Of a stretch of DNA of 64,000 bases, positions 11,110-22,850 are shown in pieces. The DNA comes from Erinaceus europaeus (lineage: Eukaryota; Chordata; Mammalia; Eulipotyphla; Erinaceidae). Numbering within the stretch: position 1 is the stretch's first letter; each line of letters opens with the position of its first letter. Made by a program: the position numbers and the translations under genes. The stretch is from the NCBI RefSeq assembly GCF_950295315.1, contig NW_026647334.1, positions 1 through 64,000 of the forward strand, written 5' to 3'. Under the pieces are notes generated by a model. It ran no database searches, was not told the DNA's origin, and saw only the letters and a list, made by a program, of their open reading frames with translations.

Positions 11110-13029
11110 ATACAAATCCTAATGAGTTGTGTTTCACAAAATAACTTATCTTGGACCACAAAGATGATTTAAGTAAGTGATTTTGTGTACTGTTCTTATC
11201 CTTTCTAGGAGATCCCTCATGTTGTGTTATATTCACAATGGAGTTAGAGTTCTTGCTAAATACTTTTATGGAAAGAATGCAAGACAAGCAAATAAAAAAT
11301 GCTGTTATGTGAAAAAGATCTTAAATTAAAAAAAAGTAATTTTAATGTTCAAGCAAAAATCAGAGATGCAAAATATTTTATCATTAGTGAAATGAGTTTA
11401 TTTGTAACAATATTTATACTAATACTCAAGTTGAGGATGCCTTGAGACTTATTTGAATGAAGCTTTGGTGTTGTGATATCTCTCTTTCTGCCTCTGTACT
11501 TACTAAGAATGAAAAGTAAAATTTATTTTATCTGATACTTATGTCTCCTTTTGGCAGTGCTTTTATTATGTCTCTGTCAGAAAGAATTCCCACATATTTA
11601 TTTAAATAATGGCTCATAATACTAATGAACTATACAGTATGATACTGTTTACAGAAAATCTCTAACCCTATCAAAGAAAAATGATTCACTATTCTTCTTC
11701 TTCTAGCGTTTGCCCTTCTTCCGTAGCCAGTCAACAGCGTCAGGTTGAAAGCTGTCAGGAGCTGCTAGTTGCTGGCTTTGAAAGTGACTGGGATCCATGT
11801 GGATTCAGTCGGCTAGGAAGGATCGTCAGTTTCCCCAATGAATGGGTACTCACGATGATTCACTATGTGTAATGGTCACTCATTTTATAATATGTCATAA
11901 GTCAAGCATTATGAAAAGCACACAATAACCTATAGTTTGAGGAACTCTAATTTCTTATCCAGACATCCAAAGGTTAATATAATACCTTTCAGGAATCTGA
12001 AAATACCAGATCTGTGTTTGTTATACAAAAATATTGTTAAAATTGTTCTGTATTTTGTGGATCATTTCACATTCTCCTGTCCAAGCTCCTTCCTTTCCTC
12101 CATCACACCCACTCCCTATGCCACTCTCACTCATTCCCATATACAAAGTATGAGTTGTCCAAGAGGCAGAACCTTCCTTTTTTTTCCTGTCTCTGTGTTA
12201 AAGTCTTCATTTCTCAACCACCCCAACTACAACTTGACTCTCCAACTATTCTATTCCCCCCAAATTTGAGTCACTTCTTATTTTTCATATTGTCTAAATG
12301 AATCTTGTTAACTGAAAGTTCCCTGGATAGACTGTTTTCACATCAAACTTAATCCAACACTGCAAGCTCCCAAGTTATTTTTCCTAGCTTTCCTTTTCCT
12401 CTGTTTTTATGACTTTCTCTTCCCCTCAAGGGTATATCCTATATTCATTTCTGAGTATGCAAGGCTTACCCCAGCCTGGTGGCATTTATCTTTGGTCATT
12501 TCCTTGCCTTCATTGGCCAAATCAAGTCATTTGCTAAATCACCTAGAAGTTCATTACATTTATTCTTCACGTTCACCATGTACAATTCATTCATATGACC
12601 ACTTCTTACAGGTTAACTACTACAATGTTTTAAAATTTATATCCCTTCCATTCCTGTTCTCATCCATTTGTCATCAGATTTTAGTTTTTTTCAAGTTTTT
12701 GTATTATATGTCACTTTTTTTTTTACATAATGTGTGCCTAAATAAATAAAGCCTTCATACCACTCTGTTTTATTTCATGTTAAGCCAAATACTAATGTTA
12801 TTTTCAAGGTTCACTTTTACCCAATTTGTACACCAAATAAAGTCCTTGCTATTTAATAGTTGCTCAATACATTTGCATTGACTGAATAAATATTTTTTCT
12901 TATATGAATCTGCTATTCTAATCAAATAGTGCCCCCTCCAAAAAATGCATAATCATTTCTATACTTAAATTACTAATTCTCCAACTGGATACCTTCCTCT
13001 TCACTTATTCAACTCTATTTTAATTTCCA
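11110..13029. other. Mostly unique AT-rich DNA with possible L2 relics
   Basis: No gene is visible. The stretch 12560-12900 ends with 'tagttgctcaatacatttg' and 'gactgaataaatatt', which resembles the 3' end of an L2-type element, but the match is short. The pyrimidine-rich part 12060-12480 has no assignable identity. Confidence 0.4.
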
Positions 13030-13190
13030 TCTCCTTTTTTTCTTTTTATTTTCTTTTCTAGATAGAGACAGAGAAGGATAGAATGAAAGAGACCACTGCA
13101 CTGAAGCTTCCTTTAACTTAGTGGGGTTTGGGCTCCAACCTGGGTGGTGCACCTGGCAAAGAAGTGCTGTATACAAGTGAGCCAATTCAC
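13030..13190 (-). mobile_element. Older tRNA-type SINE, antisense
   Basis: The order is T-rich tail, 'agatagagacagagaagga', 'gagaccactgcactgaagcttcc' and 'gtggggtttgggctccaacc', i.e. an antisense tRNA SINE of a type also seen at 32695-32905 and 62050-62245. Confidence 0.6.
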
Positions 13191-13227
13191 CCAGTCTTCA
13201 TCTACTTCTTACTTTATTTTTTTCATA

Positions 13228-13460
13228 TTGCCACCAGTATTATCGCTGGAGCTTGGTGCCTGCAAAATAAATTCATCACTACTGGCAGATTTATTTTAAA
13301 AGTAGAACCAGAGAAGGGTAGAGAAGGAGAGAGATAACTACAGCACTGCTTCACTGTTCATGAGGTTTCTCCCTGCAGGTAGAGACCAGGGGATTTGAAC
13401 CTGAGTCTTTGTGCATGGTAACATATGCACTCTACCATTTGCCTTACCACCAGTCTTTTT
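13228..13460 (-). mobile_element. Older tRNA-type SINE, antisense
   Basis: It begins 'gccaccagtattatcgctgg', continues with a purine-rich block, 'cactgcttcactgttcatga' and 'ccctgcaggtagagaccagg', and ends in the antisense head ('gatttgaacctgagtc', 'caccagtc'). Clearly related to the abundant SINE but diverged. Confidence 0.7.
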
Positions 13461-13564
13461 TCATCTACTTTTAAGTCATTTGAAGTCACACAGTGAGACA
13501 CAACTGCGTTAAGACCATTGATAATTAAAGTTTACTGAGTGGGTACAGTATATTAAGGTCTTTA

Positions 13565-13695
13565 TCATTTTTTTTCAACCACAGTACTGCTGAGCTCTGA
13601 CTTACACTGGCACCAGGAACTGAACCCAGGACCTCGGAGCCTCATGCATGAGATTCTTTTGCATTGGCATTATGCTATCTCTCTGGTCCTTTTAT
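13565..13695 (-). mobile_element. Old SINE relic, antisense
   Basis: 'ggcaccaggaactgaaccc', 'ggacctcggagcctcatgc' and 'gctatctctctggtcc' form the antisense head of an old tRNA-type SINE. The tail is shortened to a T run at 13567-13576. Confidence 0.5.
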
Positions 13696-13814
13696 CACTT
13701 TCTATACATATATTATTGAATCTTACCAACAACTATCATTAGGCATCCTTGTTCCTTAAATATGATCAATAAAGAGGTTCTGATATTTTGAATAGATTGT
13801 CTAAGTACATACAG

Positions 13815-13833
13815 TATATATATATATATATAT
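13815..13833. repeat. (TA)n microsatellite
   Basis: About nine TA units in unique AT-rich sequence. Confidence 0.9.
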
Positions 13834-14059
13834 GTTAAAACAAATTTTATTGCCACTATTTTAAGTCCCAGCTATTGTTCAAAGATGAAAATATCCTTCT
13901 GTGGTCCTCCTTATCTCTCTCAGTTTTTCAGCACTTATAATTGATCCATTGCCTAATCACTTAATCACTTCTGTGTTCAGTTTCTTTTTTTTTTAATGTG
14001 TCTATCTTATTTTGGAGTGCCAAGACCTCTCATATGAATGTGCAGTTCCACTGCTCCTG

Positions 14060-14280
14060 GGATGATTTCTTCTTCTTCTTCCTTCTCCTTCTCCTCCTCC
14101 CCTCCTCCCCCCCTCCTTATTTTTCAGATAGAGACACAAAAGGAAAGAGAAAGGAAAACAGAGAAGGGGGGAGCATTATAATACCACTTTGTCATCCAAT
14201 GGTGCCAGGGCTTGAATGCAGGACTTTGTACATGGTAATGCATGCAGACTGCCAGGTGAGCTATGAACTATCTCTAAAAT
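14060..14280 (-). mobile_element. Older SINE, antisense
   Basis: A CTT/CTC-rich stretch (14068-14118) is followed by 'cagatagagacac', 'accactttgtcatccaatgg', 'gtgccagggcttgaatgcag' and 'tgccaggtgagctatgaac', an antisense tRNA-type SINE of an older family. Confidence 0.55.
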
Positions 14281-14282
14281 TC

Positions 14283-14285
<3 letters not shown>

Positions 14286-14351
<66 letters not shown>
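14286..14351. repeat. (GT)n microsatellite, about 33 units
   Basis: The longest pure dinucleotide run in the window. It yields meaningless Cys-Val frames. Pure arrays of this length are usually length-polymorphic. Confidence 0.97.
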
Positions 14352-14354
14352 GGT

Positions 14355-14575
14355 CGTCTCTGGAGCTTCACTAATGAATTCTAACTTTTTCAGAGACAAA
14401 GAAGCAGAGGAAGAGAAAGTGAGAGAAGGGGGAAGAAAGAGGGGGAAAGGGAAAGAGAAAGAGAGAAGTCATGGGATCAAATCTTCCTTTAATATGATCG
14501 GGGCTAAACTAGAACTCAGGAGTACGCATGGCAAAGCAGCACACTAATCAAGTGAGCTATTTTGCCAACCCTCTC
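14355..14575 (-). mobile_element. Older SINE, antisense
   Basis: 'ctctggagcttcactaatga' is followed by a long purine-rich block (14390-14467), 'catgggatcaaatcttcctt' and the head remnants 'gcaaagcagcacactaatc' and 'gtgagctattttgcc'. It belongs to the same older group as 14060-14280, with the GT array between the two. Confidence 0.5.
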
Positions 14576-14749
14576 TCCTTTAGCATCTTATTTCTTTAAT
14601 AAGAAAGTAAACTTTTTGAGGGTAGATAATTGTCCCCTGCTCAAACCCCTCCCCTACTCCCCATTCCTGGTAGGATATTAATGTATGAATGCAAAAATTA
14701 ATGTATAAAAATTCTAACTCTTAGATATGAAATAATAATAATCTCTGAT

Positions 14750-14920
14750 TAGGCTGGGTTGTGGTGCACCTAGTAGAGAGGATGTTACACTGTGCAGGGT
14801 GAATGTTTTGCAAGTGGTGAAGCCATGTTACAGGTGTCTTTATTTGTCTCTCCCTCTCTATTTTCCCCTTCCCTCTTGATTTATCTCTGTCTCCATCAAA
14901 TAAATAAATGGAATATTAAA
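14750..14920 (+). mobile_element. Older SINE, sense
   Basis: Head 'ggctgggttgtggtgcacc', then 'tgcaagtggtgaagcca', 'caggtgtctttatttgtctc' and an 'aaataaataaatgg' tail. A shortened relative of the abundant SINE. Confidence 0.55.
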
Positions 14921-15234
14921 AATAGAAATGTATTCTTTAAAAAACAGAGACAAGGTGTCTGATTTACCAACCAAAATTAAAACCCTGACTTTCATGCTGT
15001 CACCGAATAAAACTCAGAGAGTAATATATGTGAGTCTATCAGTCAGAAGTATGAGACTGATGACTGTTTTGATAAAACTGATGCCAGAATACTATAGTAC
15101 TTTAGACCAGGTATAAAATAACAAATGAAGGTTGAATTAAAAATATAGTTTACCTAGGGATAACCCCTTTGATTAACTATTCAGTCTTCAGGGAACAAGG
15201 AAATAGGACCTAATACTGAACCTGGGATATACTT

Positions 15235-15375
15235 TATTCAGATTATTTCATGGAATCATTTTCTCAGCAACTCTGTGAAGTAGTTGTCATTTCCATTTTA
15301 CATATAAAGCAATTAGACCTCAGAGACATTAAATACTTTTATAAAATCTGAAGGTCACAGAAGTAGAAAAAAAAA
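15235..15375 (+). mobile_element. MIR relic
   Basis: 'tctcagcaactctgtgaag' and 'catttccattttacatataaag', followed by 'agacctcagagacatta' and 'gaaggtcacagaagtag', follow the order of the mammalian-wide MIR core and 3' part. Diverged, as expected for this ancient SINE. Confidence 0.6.
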
Positions 15376-16005
15376 AAATCTGGATAAGCATAAGCTATCA
15401 ATTCCTAACCAATGCTTTGTCCACTAATGAGCATATGTACTAATTGACCATATGGCCTCAGGCTTTCTGACTTAAATCAACAAAGACTTTGGGGATGTCC
15501 CAATCATTTAGTTATATAGTATTAGTATGCACCTCTAGCCAGTAAATTGGACCTAAATTTTTTTTAGCCTTCTCTCTGTCTACTTCATACATATTAAGTA
15601 TACCAGACTCTCTTCCAAATGTAACTTTATATTATAGTCCATTATTCTCTTTTAGTGTTTTAAATTTGTAATAGGGAAATAAAACTCACATTTGCTTGTA
15701 GCTTAGAAGTGGTTAACAATTCTTCCCTCCCAAAGACGCTCATACAATAAGCACTGACAGCATTATTATTTAAGAAGTTTTCTGGGGAAGTGCCTTTTGG
15801 CATAGCAGGCAAAAGCAATCTGGTGGCTTTGTGTGAGTGCTGTTCACACTTGGTAATGAATAAATTCTGTTGGCTCTTCTGGAGGAGTCAGGAGGGAGTC
15901 ATTGGTTTAGTAGAGTTGTAGCCTCAAAACACCATGCCAGCTCATCAGTGCAGCTGATCTCGTGCCCTTCCTCTGGCAAACCATGTGTCGGATGTGGTAG
16001 ACAAA
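15376..16005. other. Unassigned DNA
   Basis: No gene or clear repeat. 15785-15930 may be a very old SINE ('tttggcatagcaggcaaaag', 'cacttggtaatgaataaat'), but the match is not secure. Confidence 0.35.
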
Positions 16006-16032
16006 AACAAACAAACAAACAAACAAACAAAA
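16006..16032. repeat. (ACAA)n microsatellite
   Basis: About six ACAA units, possibly grown from the A-rich tail of an older retroposed element. Confidence 0.85.
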
Positions 16033-17128
16033 CCCTCCCTTTCAGCAGCAGAATGTGTGTAAGCTACACCCAGAATTATCCCATGATGACCTTGCAAATG
16101 TAACACATGCCCTTGTGACCACAAGGCCCGACATCTATAATTTCCTCTGCTTTTCATCAGACCTCTTCTGCTGCCTGTAGCAGACACAGTGGGCTAGGGT
16201 GCAGCTGCTCCCTGAAGCCCAGGACACCTGTCCTCTAGTTGTTTATTCTCTATATGTAAATGATTGTCCAATAGAAAGCTGATCCCATTGGCTATGCAAA
16301 CGCTTGAGTTCATCTTCCTGAATGAACTTGAAGTCTGGCTCACATTTACAAAGCCTGCATGGTGGGGATATTACCTAATGCACTTGCTGAAGTCATTCTA
16401 AATATCATTATTGGGCAATTTCTTAGAGCAATCCTTGGGTTGAAGAGGCATTTCCCCTAGTGACATTACTGATGATTATTTCATTTACTCAACACACCTA
16501 TACATTTAGTACTTACTAGATGTGAGCCACTGTTATGGGTGCTGAGGAGATAGCCATGTCCAACATAGAAAAAGACCTCTACTTTCCTACTTTTTTTTTT
16601 TTTTACCTTTAGGGAAATTTCCATGAAGAGGTGAGCAGAGTAGAGCTCAAGCAGTAATAATATATGCTTTAATTATAATGGAGTGAGCAGCTATAATCCA
16701 GAGTGACTGAGTACTAGAGGAAGTGTCTCTCCAGTTTTAGCAAGAAGGTAAAACTGCTGAGATTAGTATCTTGATGAAGTCAGTAGAGATTAGTGGGAAA
16801 CTCCTGGGAGGCACAGAAAACAATACCTGCAAATGCCCTGAGGTAAGAAGGAAGTGTGAAAGGAATTTAAAGTTTTGTCTGATGGTGTGTCCTGAGGGTG
16901 AGGATAGTGGAGAGGGTTCCAGTTGCTGGAAAAGCTAAACATAAAGGACTCATGTATTTTGTCAAAATATTCTGTGTAAATAGGGGAAGACACAAAGATG
17001 TCTGTTGTTTCATATGACATTAAATTGATAGAGAATCCTCTGTGAGACTGGAGGAGTTGGGATCTTAGGTACATGGTGAGTTACCATCTTACAAGATTTT
17101 CAAAGCCCTTTGCTTTGTTATGGGTGTT
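16033..17128. other. Unique DNA, no gene seen
   Basis: Mixed-composition unique sequence. The short frames on both strands lack recognisable domains. An A/T homopolymer stands near 16589-16604. Confidence 0.45.
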
Positions 17129-17144
17129 ATATTACATTTCTTTT

Positions 17145-17165
17145 CTATCTATCTATCTATCTATC

Positions 17166-17215
<50 letters not shown>
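17145..17215. repeat. (CTAT)n microsatellite flanked by a 13-bp direct repeat
   Basis: About 17 CTAT units with one interruption near 17165. The array sits between two perfect copies of ATATTACATTTCT (17129-17141 and 17214-17226), an arrangement that looks like a target-site duplication around the array. Confidence 0.95.
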
Positions 17216-17239
17216 ATTACATTTCTAAAGAATTCAAAT

Positions 17240-17512
17240 GAGGGGGCTGTAGTATCATACTTACTTACTACCATAAAGAAGGTTACAAGTTTAAACCCCT
17301 GCTTCCCACTGGGGGTGGGGGGGTGGGGAGAGAAGGTTCATGAATAGTGAAGCAGCACTGCAAGTTTCTCTCCTCTATCTCTCCCTTCCCTCTCAATTTC
17401 TCTCTGTCTTACTCAAATATGAGAAAGAAAAAAAGAAAAAAGGAAAAAAATGGCAGTGGTAGGTTCATTGTATAGACACCAAGCCCCAAAGATAACCCAG
17501 GTGGATATAAAT
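17240..17512 (+). mobile_element. Older hedgehog-type SINE, sense
   Basis: Head 'gggggctgtagtatcatac', then 'aagtttaaacccctgcttcc', 'gtgaagcagcactgcaag', a CT-rich middle, an A-rich block and the 3' 'caccaagccccaaagataac' block also found at 23141 and 51060. Diverged but nearly complete. Confidence 0.75.
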
Positions 17513-17528
17513 TAAAAAATAAGTAAAC

Positions 17529-17800
17529 TGGGATTCGGGCAGTAGTGCAGTGGGTTAAGGGCAGGTGGTACAAAGCACAAGGACCGGAGTAAGGATCCCG
17601 GTTCAAGCCCCTGGCTCCCACCTGCAGGGGAGTCGCTTCACAGGTGGTGAAGCAGGTCTGCAGGTGTCTATCTTTCTCTTGCCCTCTCTGTCTTACCCTT
17701 CTCTCTCGATTTCTCTGTCCTATCCAACAACAATGACATCAATAACAACTACAACAATAAAACAAGGACAACAAAAGCAAACAAATAAAAATAAGTAAAT
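17529..17800 (+). mobile_element. Hedgehog tRNA-derived SINE, sense
   Basis: Young-type copy with head 'gattcgggcagtagtgcag', B-box-like 'ggttcaagccc', 'gaagcaggtctgcaggtgtc', and a tail with 'aacaataaaacaaggacaac'. The flanks share 'aaaaataagtaaa' (near 17516-17528 and 17787-17799), a likely target-site duplication. Confidence 0.92.
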
Positions 17801-17805
17801 AAAGG

Positions 17806-18095
17806 GGGCTACGTGGTGCATCCAATTAAGTGCACATATCACCATGTATAAGGACCAAGGTTCAAGCCCCTGCTCCCCACCTGCAGGGAGGACACTTCAT
17901 GAGAGGTGAAGCAGGCCTGTAAATGACTGTTTTTCTCTCTCCCTCTTTACTTCCCCTCCCCCTCTCAATTTCTTTCTCTCCTGTCAAACGTAAACAGAAA
18001 GGAAAAAAATGCAAAAACAGGTTGCTGGGAATGGTAGTGTAGGCACTGAGAGCCCCAGTGGCAAAAAAAAAAAAAAGAAGAAGAAATAAATTCAA
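17806..18095 (+). mobile_element. Older hedgehog-type SINE, sense
   Basis: 'gggggctacgtggtgcatcc' head, 'ggttcaagcccctgctccc', 'gaagcaggcctgtaaatgac', a CT-rich middle, then 'gagagccccagtggc' and a poly-A. It follows the preceding SINE almost directly. Confidence 0.8.
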
Positions 18096-18439
18096 ATGAC
18101 ATTGTCTTTTTACAAACAATACACTGATTTATCATTTCATTCACATTAACACAGAATAAGAAATGAACTTAAAGGGTTAAATATCCATAAATGCTAGATG
18201 GCCTGACAGTTGAAATAAATACTCCCCAGCCCCCAGTAAGTATTTGCTAGCCACACATTTCCTAAATCAAATTCAGAAACGTGCACTCAAGGAGGAATTG
18301 ACCCTTACTCTGAATCTCCAAATGGCTCTCTGGATGCTTCCCAGTGTGCCTTCATCCCCCAGAGCTAAAGGGGCTTCCCACCTAGGATCACTATGTAGCC
18401 TCATTAGCAAGGAGGTGACATACCTGTGGTTTGGTACAG

Positions 18440-18600
18440 TGAATTAGGCCAGGAATCCTAGGAAAAAGCCTTTATTCCATCGTTGCCAGTCACTCTATGA
18501 TCTTGAGTTAATCAAATCTCCTCTGTACTTTAATTTATACCCATGCAAAATGGAAAACATAATACTGTAACGGTGCTCTGAACACACACAGCCAAATCTG
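18440..18600 (+). mobile_element. Possible MIR relic
   Basis: 'cactctatgatcttgagtta', 'cctctgtactttaatttat' and 'ccatgcaaaatggaaaacat' follow the MIR order (loss of control over indels and many changes). Weak call. Confidence 0.4.
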
Positions 18601-19137
18601 ATGGGAACAGAATACTTAGGGTGTTTAGTTTGCTACAAGCTTAAAGACATGGCCTGGAAATCTCTGCTCAGTGAGACTAGGAACTCTTAATGGAGACTAA
18701 TACCAAATAAGTTGGGGAGACTTTTAACTAAAAGTTAAAGAAGCATTTATTTAGTGCTGACCTTTATCTCTTTTGGTGAAGGATTGTGATGAACAAAATG
18801 TTGAGAGAAGGGCCAGCCAAAGGTTTGAGTGCATAATATCCCCTGTAGAGAGAATAAGCATTCAGATTTTTTTTTATACCCATAATATCACACAAATAAG
18901 CATCAAAGTTAGTTGTTTCAACCTTCTCCTGACTCTGTTAGCTCCAGAAAATTCCATTTCAACCCCACTGAGTTTATCAAATTCTGTCTCTGTGTAAGTC
19001 ACTACATTCACACTTTGGGACAATTAGCATGCAGTGGTTTATTCAGTAGGAAGAAGAGAAGCACAGTGAGGTGGGGCATGGAAAGTATAGGCAGTAAAGT
19101 CTAAATAAAGATTAGTGGGTTAGATGATTCCACAAGC
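18601..19137. other. Unique DNA, no gene seen
   Basis: No repeat or exon signal beyond short A or T runs. Confidence 0.4.
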
Positions 19138-19405
19138 CTTTTTTTCTTTTATAAATTTTATTAGTGATTTAATAGTGATTAAATTTTTGTAGGATAACAA
19201 GAGTACATTTCCATACAATTCCCACCACCAGAGTTCTGTATCCCGTTGTCTCTATTGAAAGCTTCCCTATTTTTATCCCTCTAGGAGTCTGGATCAAAAT
19301 TCTTTATGGGGTGCAGAAGGTGGAAAGTCTGGCTTCTGTAATTGCTTCTCCACTGGACATGGACGTTGGCAGGTTGATCCACACCCCAACCTTGTAGAGA
19401 GAGCA
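19138..19405 (-). mobile_element. Truncated L1 3' end, antisense
   Basis: It starts with a T-rich stretch, then 'aattcccaccaccagagttc', 'ccctctaggagtctggatc', 'gtgcagaaggtggaaagtctgg' and 'cttctgtaattgcttctcc', the reverse complement of the long-type L1 3' terminus described for 49451-50733. An older copy of about 270 bp with no coding sequence. Confidence 0.8.
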
Positions 19406-19482
19406 AAAAACTGTGATGCAAAATGTCTTAACAGAAGCATGTCAACAAACCTGCAAGAGGACTTAAAGGGCCAGTCATCTTT

Positions 19483-20623
19483 TTAATTTTTTCACTGTCC
19501 AATAATATTTATTTTTTTAAATTTTTTATTTATAAAAAGGAAACATTGACAAAACCATAGTATAAGACGGGTACAACTTCACACAATTCCCACCATCAGA
19601 TCTCCATATCCCAATCCCTTCCCTGATAGCTTTCCTATTTTTTAACCCTCTGGGAGTATGAATCCAAGATCATTGTGGGATGCAGAAGGTGGAAGGCCTG
19701 GCTTCTGTAATTGCTTCCCCACTGAACATGGGCATTGACAGGCCAGTCCATACTTCCAGCCTCTCTCTCTCTCTTTCCCTAGTGGGGAAGGGCTCTGGGG
19801 AAGCAGAGCTCCAAGGCACATTGGTGGGGTTGTCTGTTCAGGGAAGTCTGGTCGCATCCTGCTAGCATCTAGAACCTGGTGGCTGAAAAGAGAATTAATA
19901 TACAAAGCCAAACAAATTGTTGAACAATCATGGACCTGAAGGCTGGAATAGTGGAGATGAAGAGTTGGGGGGTCTTCCATTTTGTAGATAGCTAGTCGGC
20001 ATATTTTAGTTATATTCCAAAGGGCCTGTAGCTATACCAGTATTTTTTTTTTTTTTTTGCCTGAGCCTAAAATCTGATATGCAGGTAGATCCTAATTATT
20101 GTCTGGGGAGATGATGTCATGGCTGGGAAAAGGACCAAAAAGCTGGATCAGGGAAGTAGCTCTCTAATATGGGAAGGGGGTATAAATATTGCTGACTGTA
20201 AACCCTATCGATTTGATGTGATCTTGGGCCCATAATTAGCTTAGGAGCCTGTGTGACCTCTACATCCCTGTAGATCTGAGCTCACATTCTGTAGTCATCA
20301 GTAGGAACATTCCATGCTGCCCCAGTATCGACCCATCTTTTTCAGGTGTAGCATAGAGTATGTTGTCCAGCCTCCCTTTGGAGGATGGAACATTCTCTAC
20401 CATTGTTGATCCAAGTTGAAAGCAAGGTTCTATGGGGGCCCACAAAGGGGTCTATTTTGTTGTTCCTGATGTAAATGACCAGTAACAATGGAGAGAGGGA
20501 TTTATTCGAGTTCTAGACCCATCAAGTCTGTTTGGGAATCTAAGGACTCCCCGATTTGGGGCCCAGCTGGTGGAATGCCCTGATAGTGACTAAAGAGTCA
20601 TTGTTAAAGTATGCCAGTCTCTT
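19483..20623 (-). mobile_element. 5'-truncated L1 3' UTR insertion, antisense, with target-site duplication
   Basis: A single insertion of about 1.14 kb bounded by a perfect 17-bp repeat AAGGGCCAGTCATCTTT (19466-19482 and 20624-20640). It begins with the T-rich complement of the tail and carries the complement of the long L1 3' UTR, including 'gcttctgtaattgcttcccc' and the deeper blocks 'gataatgatgtcatgg'-like and 'ccattgttgatccaagttg'. No ORF2 sequence is included, so truncation lies within the 3' UTR. Confidence 0.85.
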
Positions 20624-20810
20624 AAGGGCCAGTCATCTTTAAATGAACCTCGTACACCATTATTTATCCAGTTGTTTAAAGGCAGAGCTTGAACACATAC
20701 CAAATTTTGGGCACTTTTATTCTCCTCCCTAATGGACAGTATTAAAAATGAATGAGGATCAGGGAGGTGGCTCAGTATTGAAGCACATGCCTTACAATCA
20801 TGAAGTGTTA

Positions 20811-21815
20811 GGCTTCTGTAATTGCTTCCCCACTGAACATGGGCGTTGACTGGTGGATCCATACCCCCAGCCTGTCTCTCTCTTTCCCTAGTAGGGTGGG
20901 GCTCTGAGGAAGTGAAGCTCCAAGGTACATTGGTGGGGTTGTCTGTCCAGGGAAGTCTGGTTGGCATCATGCTAGCATCTGGAACCTGGTGGCTGAAAAG
21001 AGAGTTAACATACAAAGCCAAACAAATTGTAGACTAATCATGAACCTAAAGGCTTGAATAGTTCAGATGAATAGTTGAGGGGTCCTCCATTTTGTAGATA
21101 GCTAGTAGGCATATTTTAGTTAAATTCCAAAGGACCTGTAGCTATACTAGTTTTTCTTTTTTTTTTTTTCTTTTTTTTTCCCCTGAGCCTGAAATCTGAT
21201 ATGCAGGTGGATCCAAGTTATTGTCTGGGGAGATGATGTCAAGGCTGGAAAAGGACCAAAAAGCTGGATCAGGGAAGAGAGTAGCTCTCTAATATGAGGA
21301 AGGGGTATAAATATTGTTGATTATAAACCCTATCAATTTGATTTGGTCTGGGGCCCATATTCAGCTTAAGAGCCTATGTGACCTCTACATTCCTGTAGAT
21401 TTGAGCTCACATTCTGTGGTCATCAGTAGGAACATTCCAGGCTGCCCCAATATCAACCCATCTTACTCAGGTGTAGCATAGAGTATGTTGTCCATCCTTC
21501 CTTTGGAGGATGAAACATTCTCTACCATTGTTGATCCAAGCTGAGGGCAAGGTCCTATGGGGGCCCACAAAGGGGTCTATTTTGTTGTTCCTGATAGAGA
21601 TGACCTGTAACAGTGAGATAGAGATAGAGATTTATTTGAGGTCTAGGCCCATCATGTCTGTTTGGGAATCTCAGGACTCCCTGAATAGGGCCCCAGCTGA
21701 TGGGGTGGCCTGATAGTGACTAAAGAGTCGTCATTAAAGTATGCCAGTCTTTTGCCCTTATTCAGCTTTTGCAGTCCTTGCTTTGATAAGGTTATCTTTG
21801 GAGTGAGTGAGTCTG
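20811..21815 (-). mobile_element. 5'-truncated L1 3' UTR copy, antisense
   Basis: Collinear with 19483-20623: 'ggcttctgtaattgcttccc', 'cattttgtagatagctag', 'gatatgcaggtggatcc', 'caaggtcctatgggggccc' and 'gtatgccagtcttttgcc'. It lacks the last 3' bases and abuts a short SINE scrap at 20755-20810 ('gggaggtggctcagtattg'). Its 5' end meets a plus-strand L1 3' end at about 21850, forming a head-to-head pair. Confidence 0.8.
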
Positions 21816-21856
21816 TCTGTCTCTTTATCTTTATTTTATCTTTATCTTTAGAAAAT

Positions 21857-22835
21857 CCACTATACCCCAAACCCTATCAAAAGGACTTTCCAAAGTTAAC
21901 CCTATCACCAAATAATGTGATGATAACAATAACTGTCCATTGTATTCTTGAACCCTAAGACAATAGGAACCTCACATTTCCACTATAGAACCTATATTTC
22001 CCCCAGTCCTGGGACCTTAGGGTGGGGCCCACTTTTCTGCATGCTGCTCTCAATTCAAATCAAATAATATTGCATCCACGGATCGCAACCTAATCAAAGC
22101 AATGAGTGCCACCCCAGCATGCTTCACTTCAGACTGTGACAAGAGACTTCAGGTGTGGAATGACAACCCTTCAGATTCATCACTCGGGTGAGACCTTTCC
22201 TTTCATAGTATTCTCTAATTCCATTCAAGGTGTTCCACTCCCCAATAAAGTCCCCAAACCTAGATATAGTCCAAGTCCCCTGAGATAGAGCATAGGTTCA
22301 CCCGTGCCCATAAGCTAGGGGAAAAATATATACCTGAAAGCAGAAGTACACAAGAGCATGCTGGGAATACCCCCGACACTTCATCTGCACTATTATAGTC
22401 TTTAGGTCCATGATTGTTCAACAGTTTGTTTGGCTTTGTATGTTAACTCTCTTTTCAGCCACCAGGTTCCGGATGCTGACCAGACTTCCCTGGACAGACA
22501 ACCCCATCAATGTGTACTGGAGCGCCACTTCCTCAGAGCCCCACCCTACTAGGGAAAGAGAGAGAGGCAGACTGGGAGTATGGATCGACCAGTCAACGCC
22601 CATGTTCAGCCAGGAAGCAATTACAGAAGCCAGACCTTTCACCCTCTGCAACCCACAACGACCCTGGATCCATACTCCCAGAGAGATAGAGAATAGGAAG
22701 GCTATCAGGGGAGGGGGTGGGATGTGGAGATTGGATTATGGGAATTGTGCGGAATTGTACCCCTCTTATTCTATGGTTTTGTTAATGTCTCCTTTCTTAA
22801 ATAAAGAAATTTTAAAAAAAGAAAAAAAAAAAAGG
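21857..22835 (+). mobile_element. 5'-truncated L1 3' UTR copy, sense
   Basis: It runs from 'ccccaaaccctatcaaaagg' through 'atgcttcacttcagactgtg', 'gccaccaggttccggatgc' and 'attacagaagccagacc' to 'cctttcttaaataaagaaa' and a poly-A near 22808-22835. It is strikingly similar to 48420-48930, so both belong to the same L1 subfamily. No ORF2 sequence. Confidence 0.85.
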
Positions 22836-22850
22836 AAATCCGCTCTTCAG

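Noticed and set aside
13998..14547. Frames with long Cys-Val repeats
   Set aside because: They are translations of the (GT)n microsatellite between two antisense SINEs.
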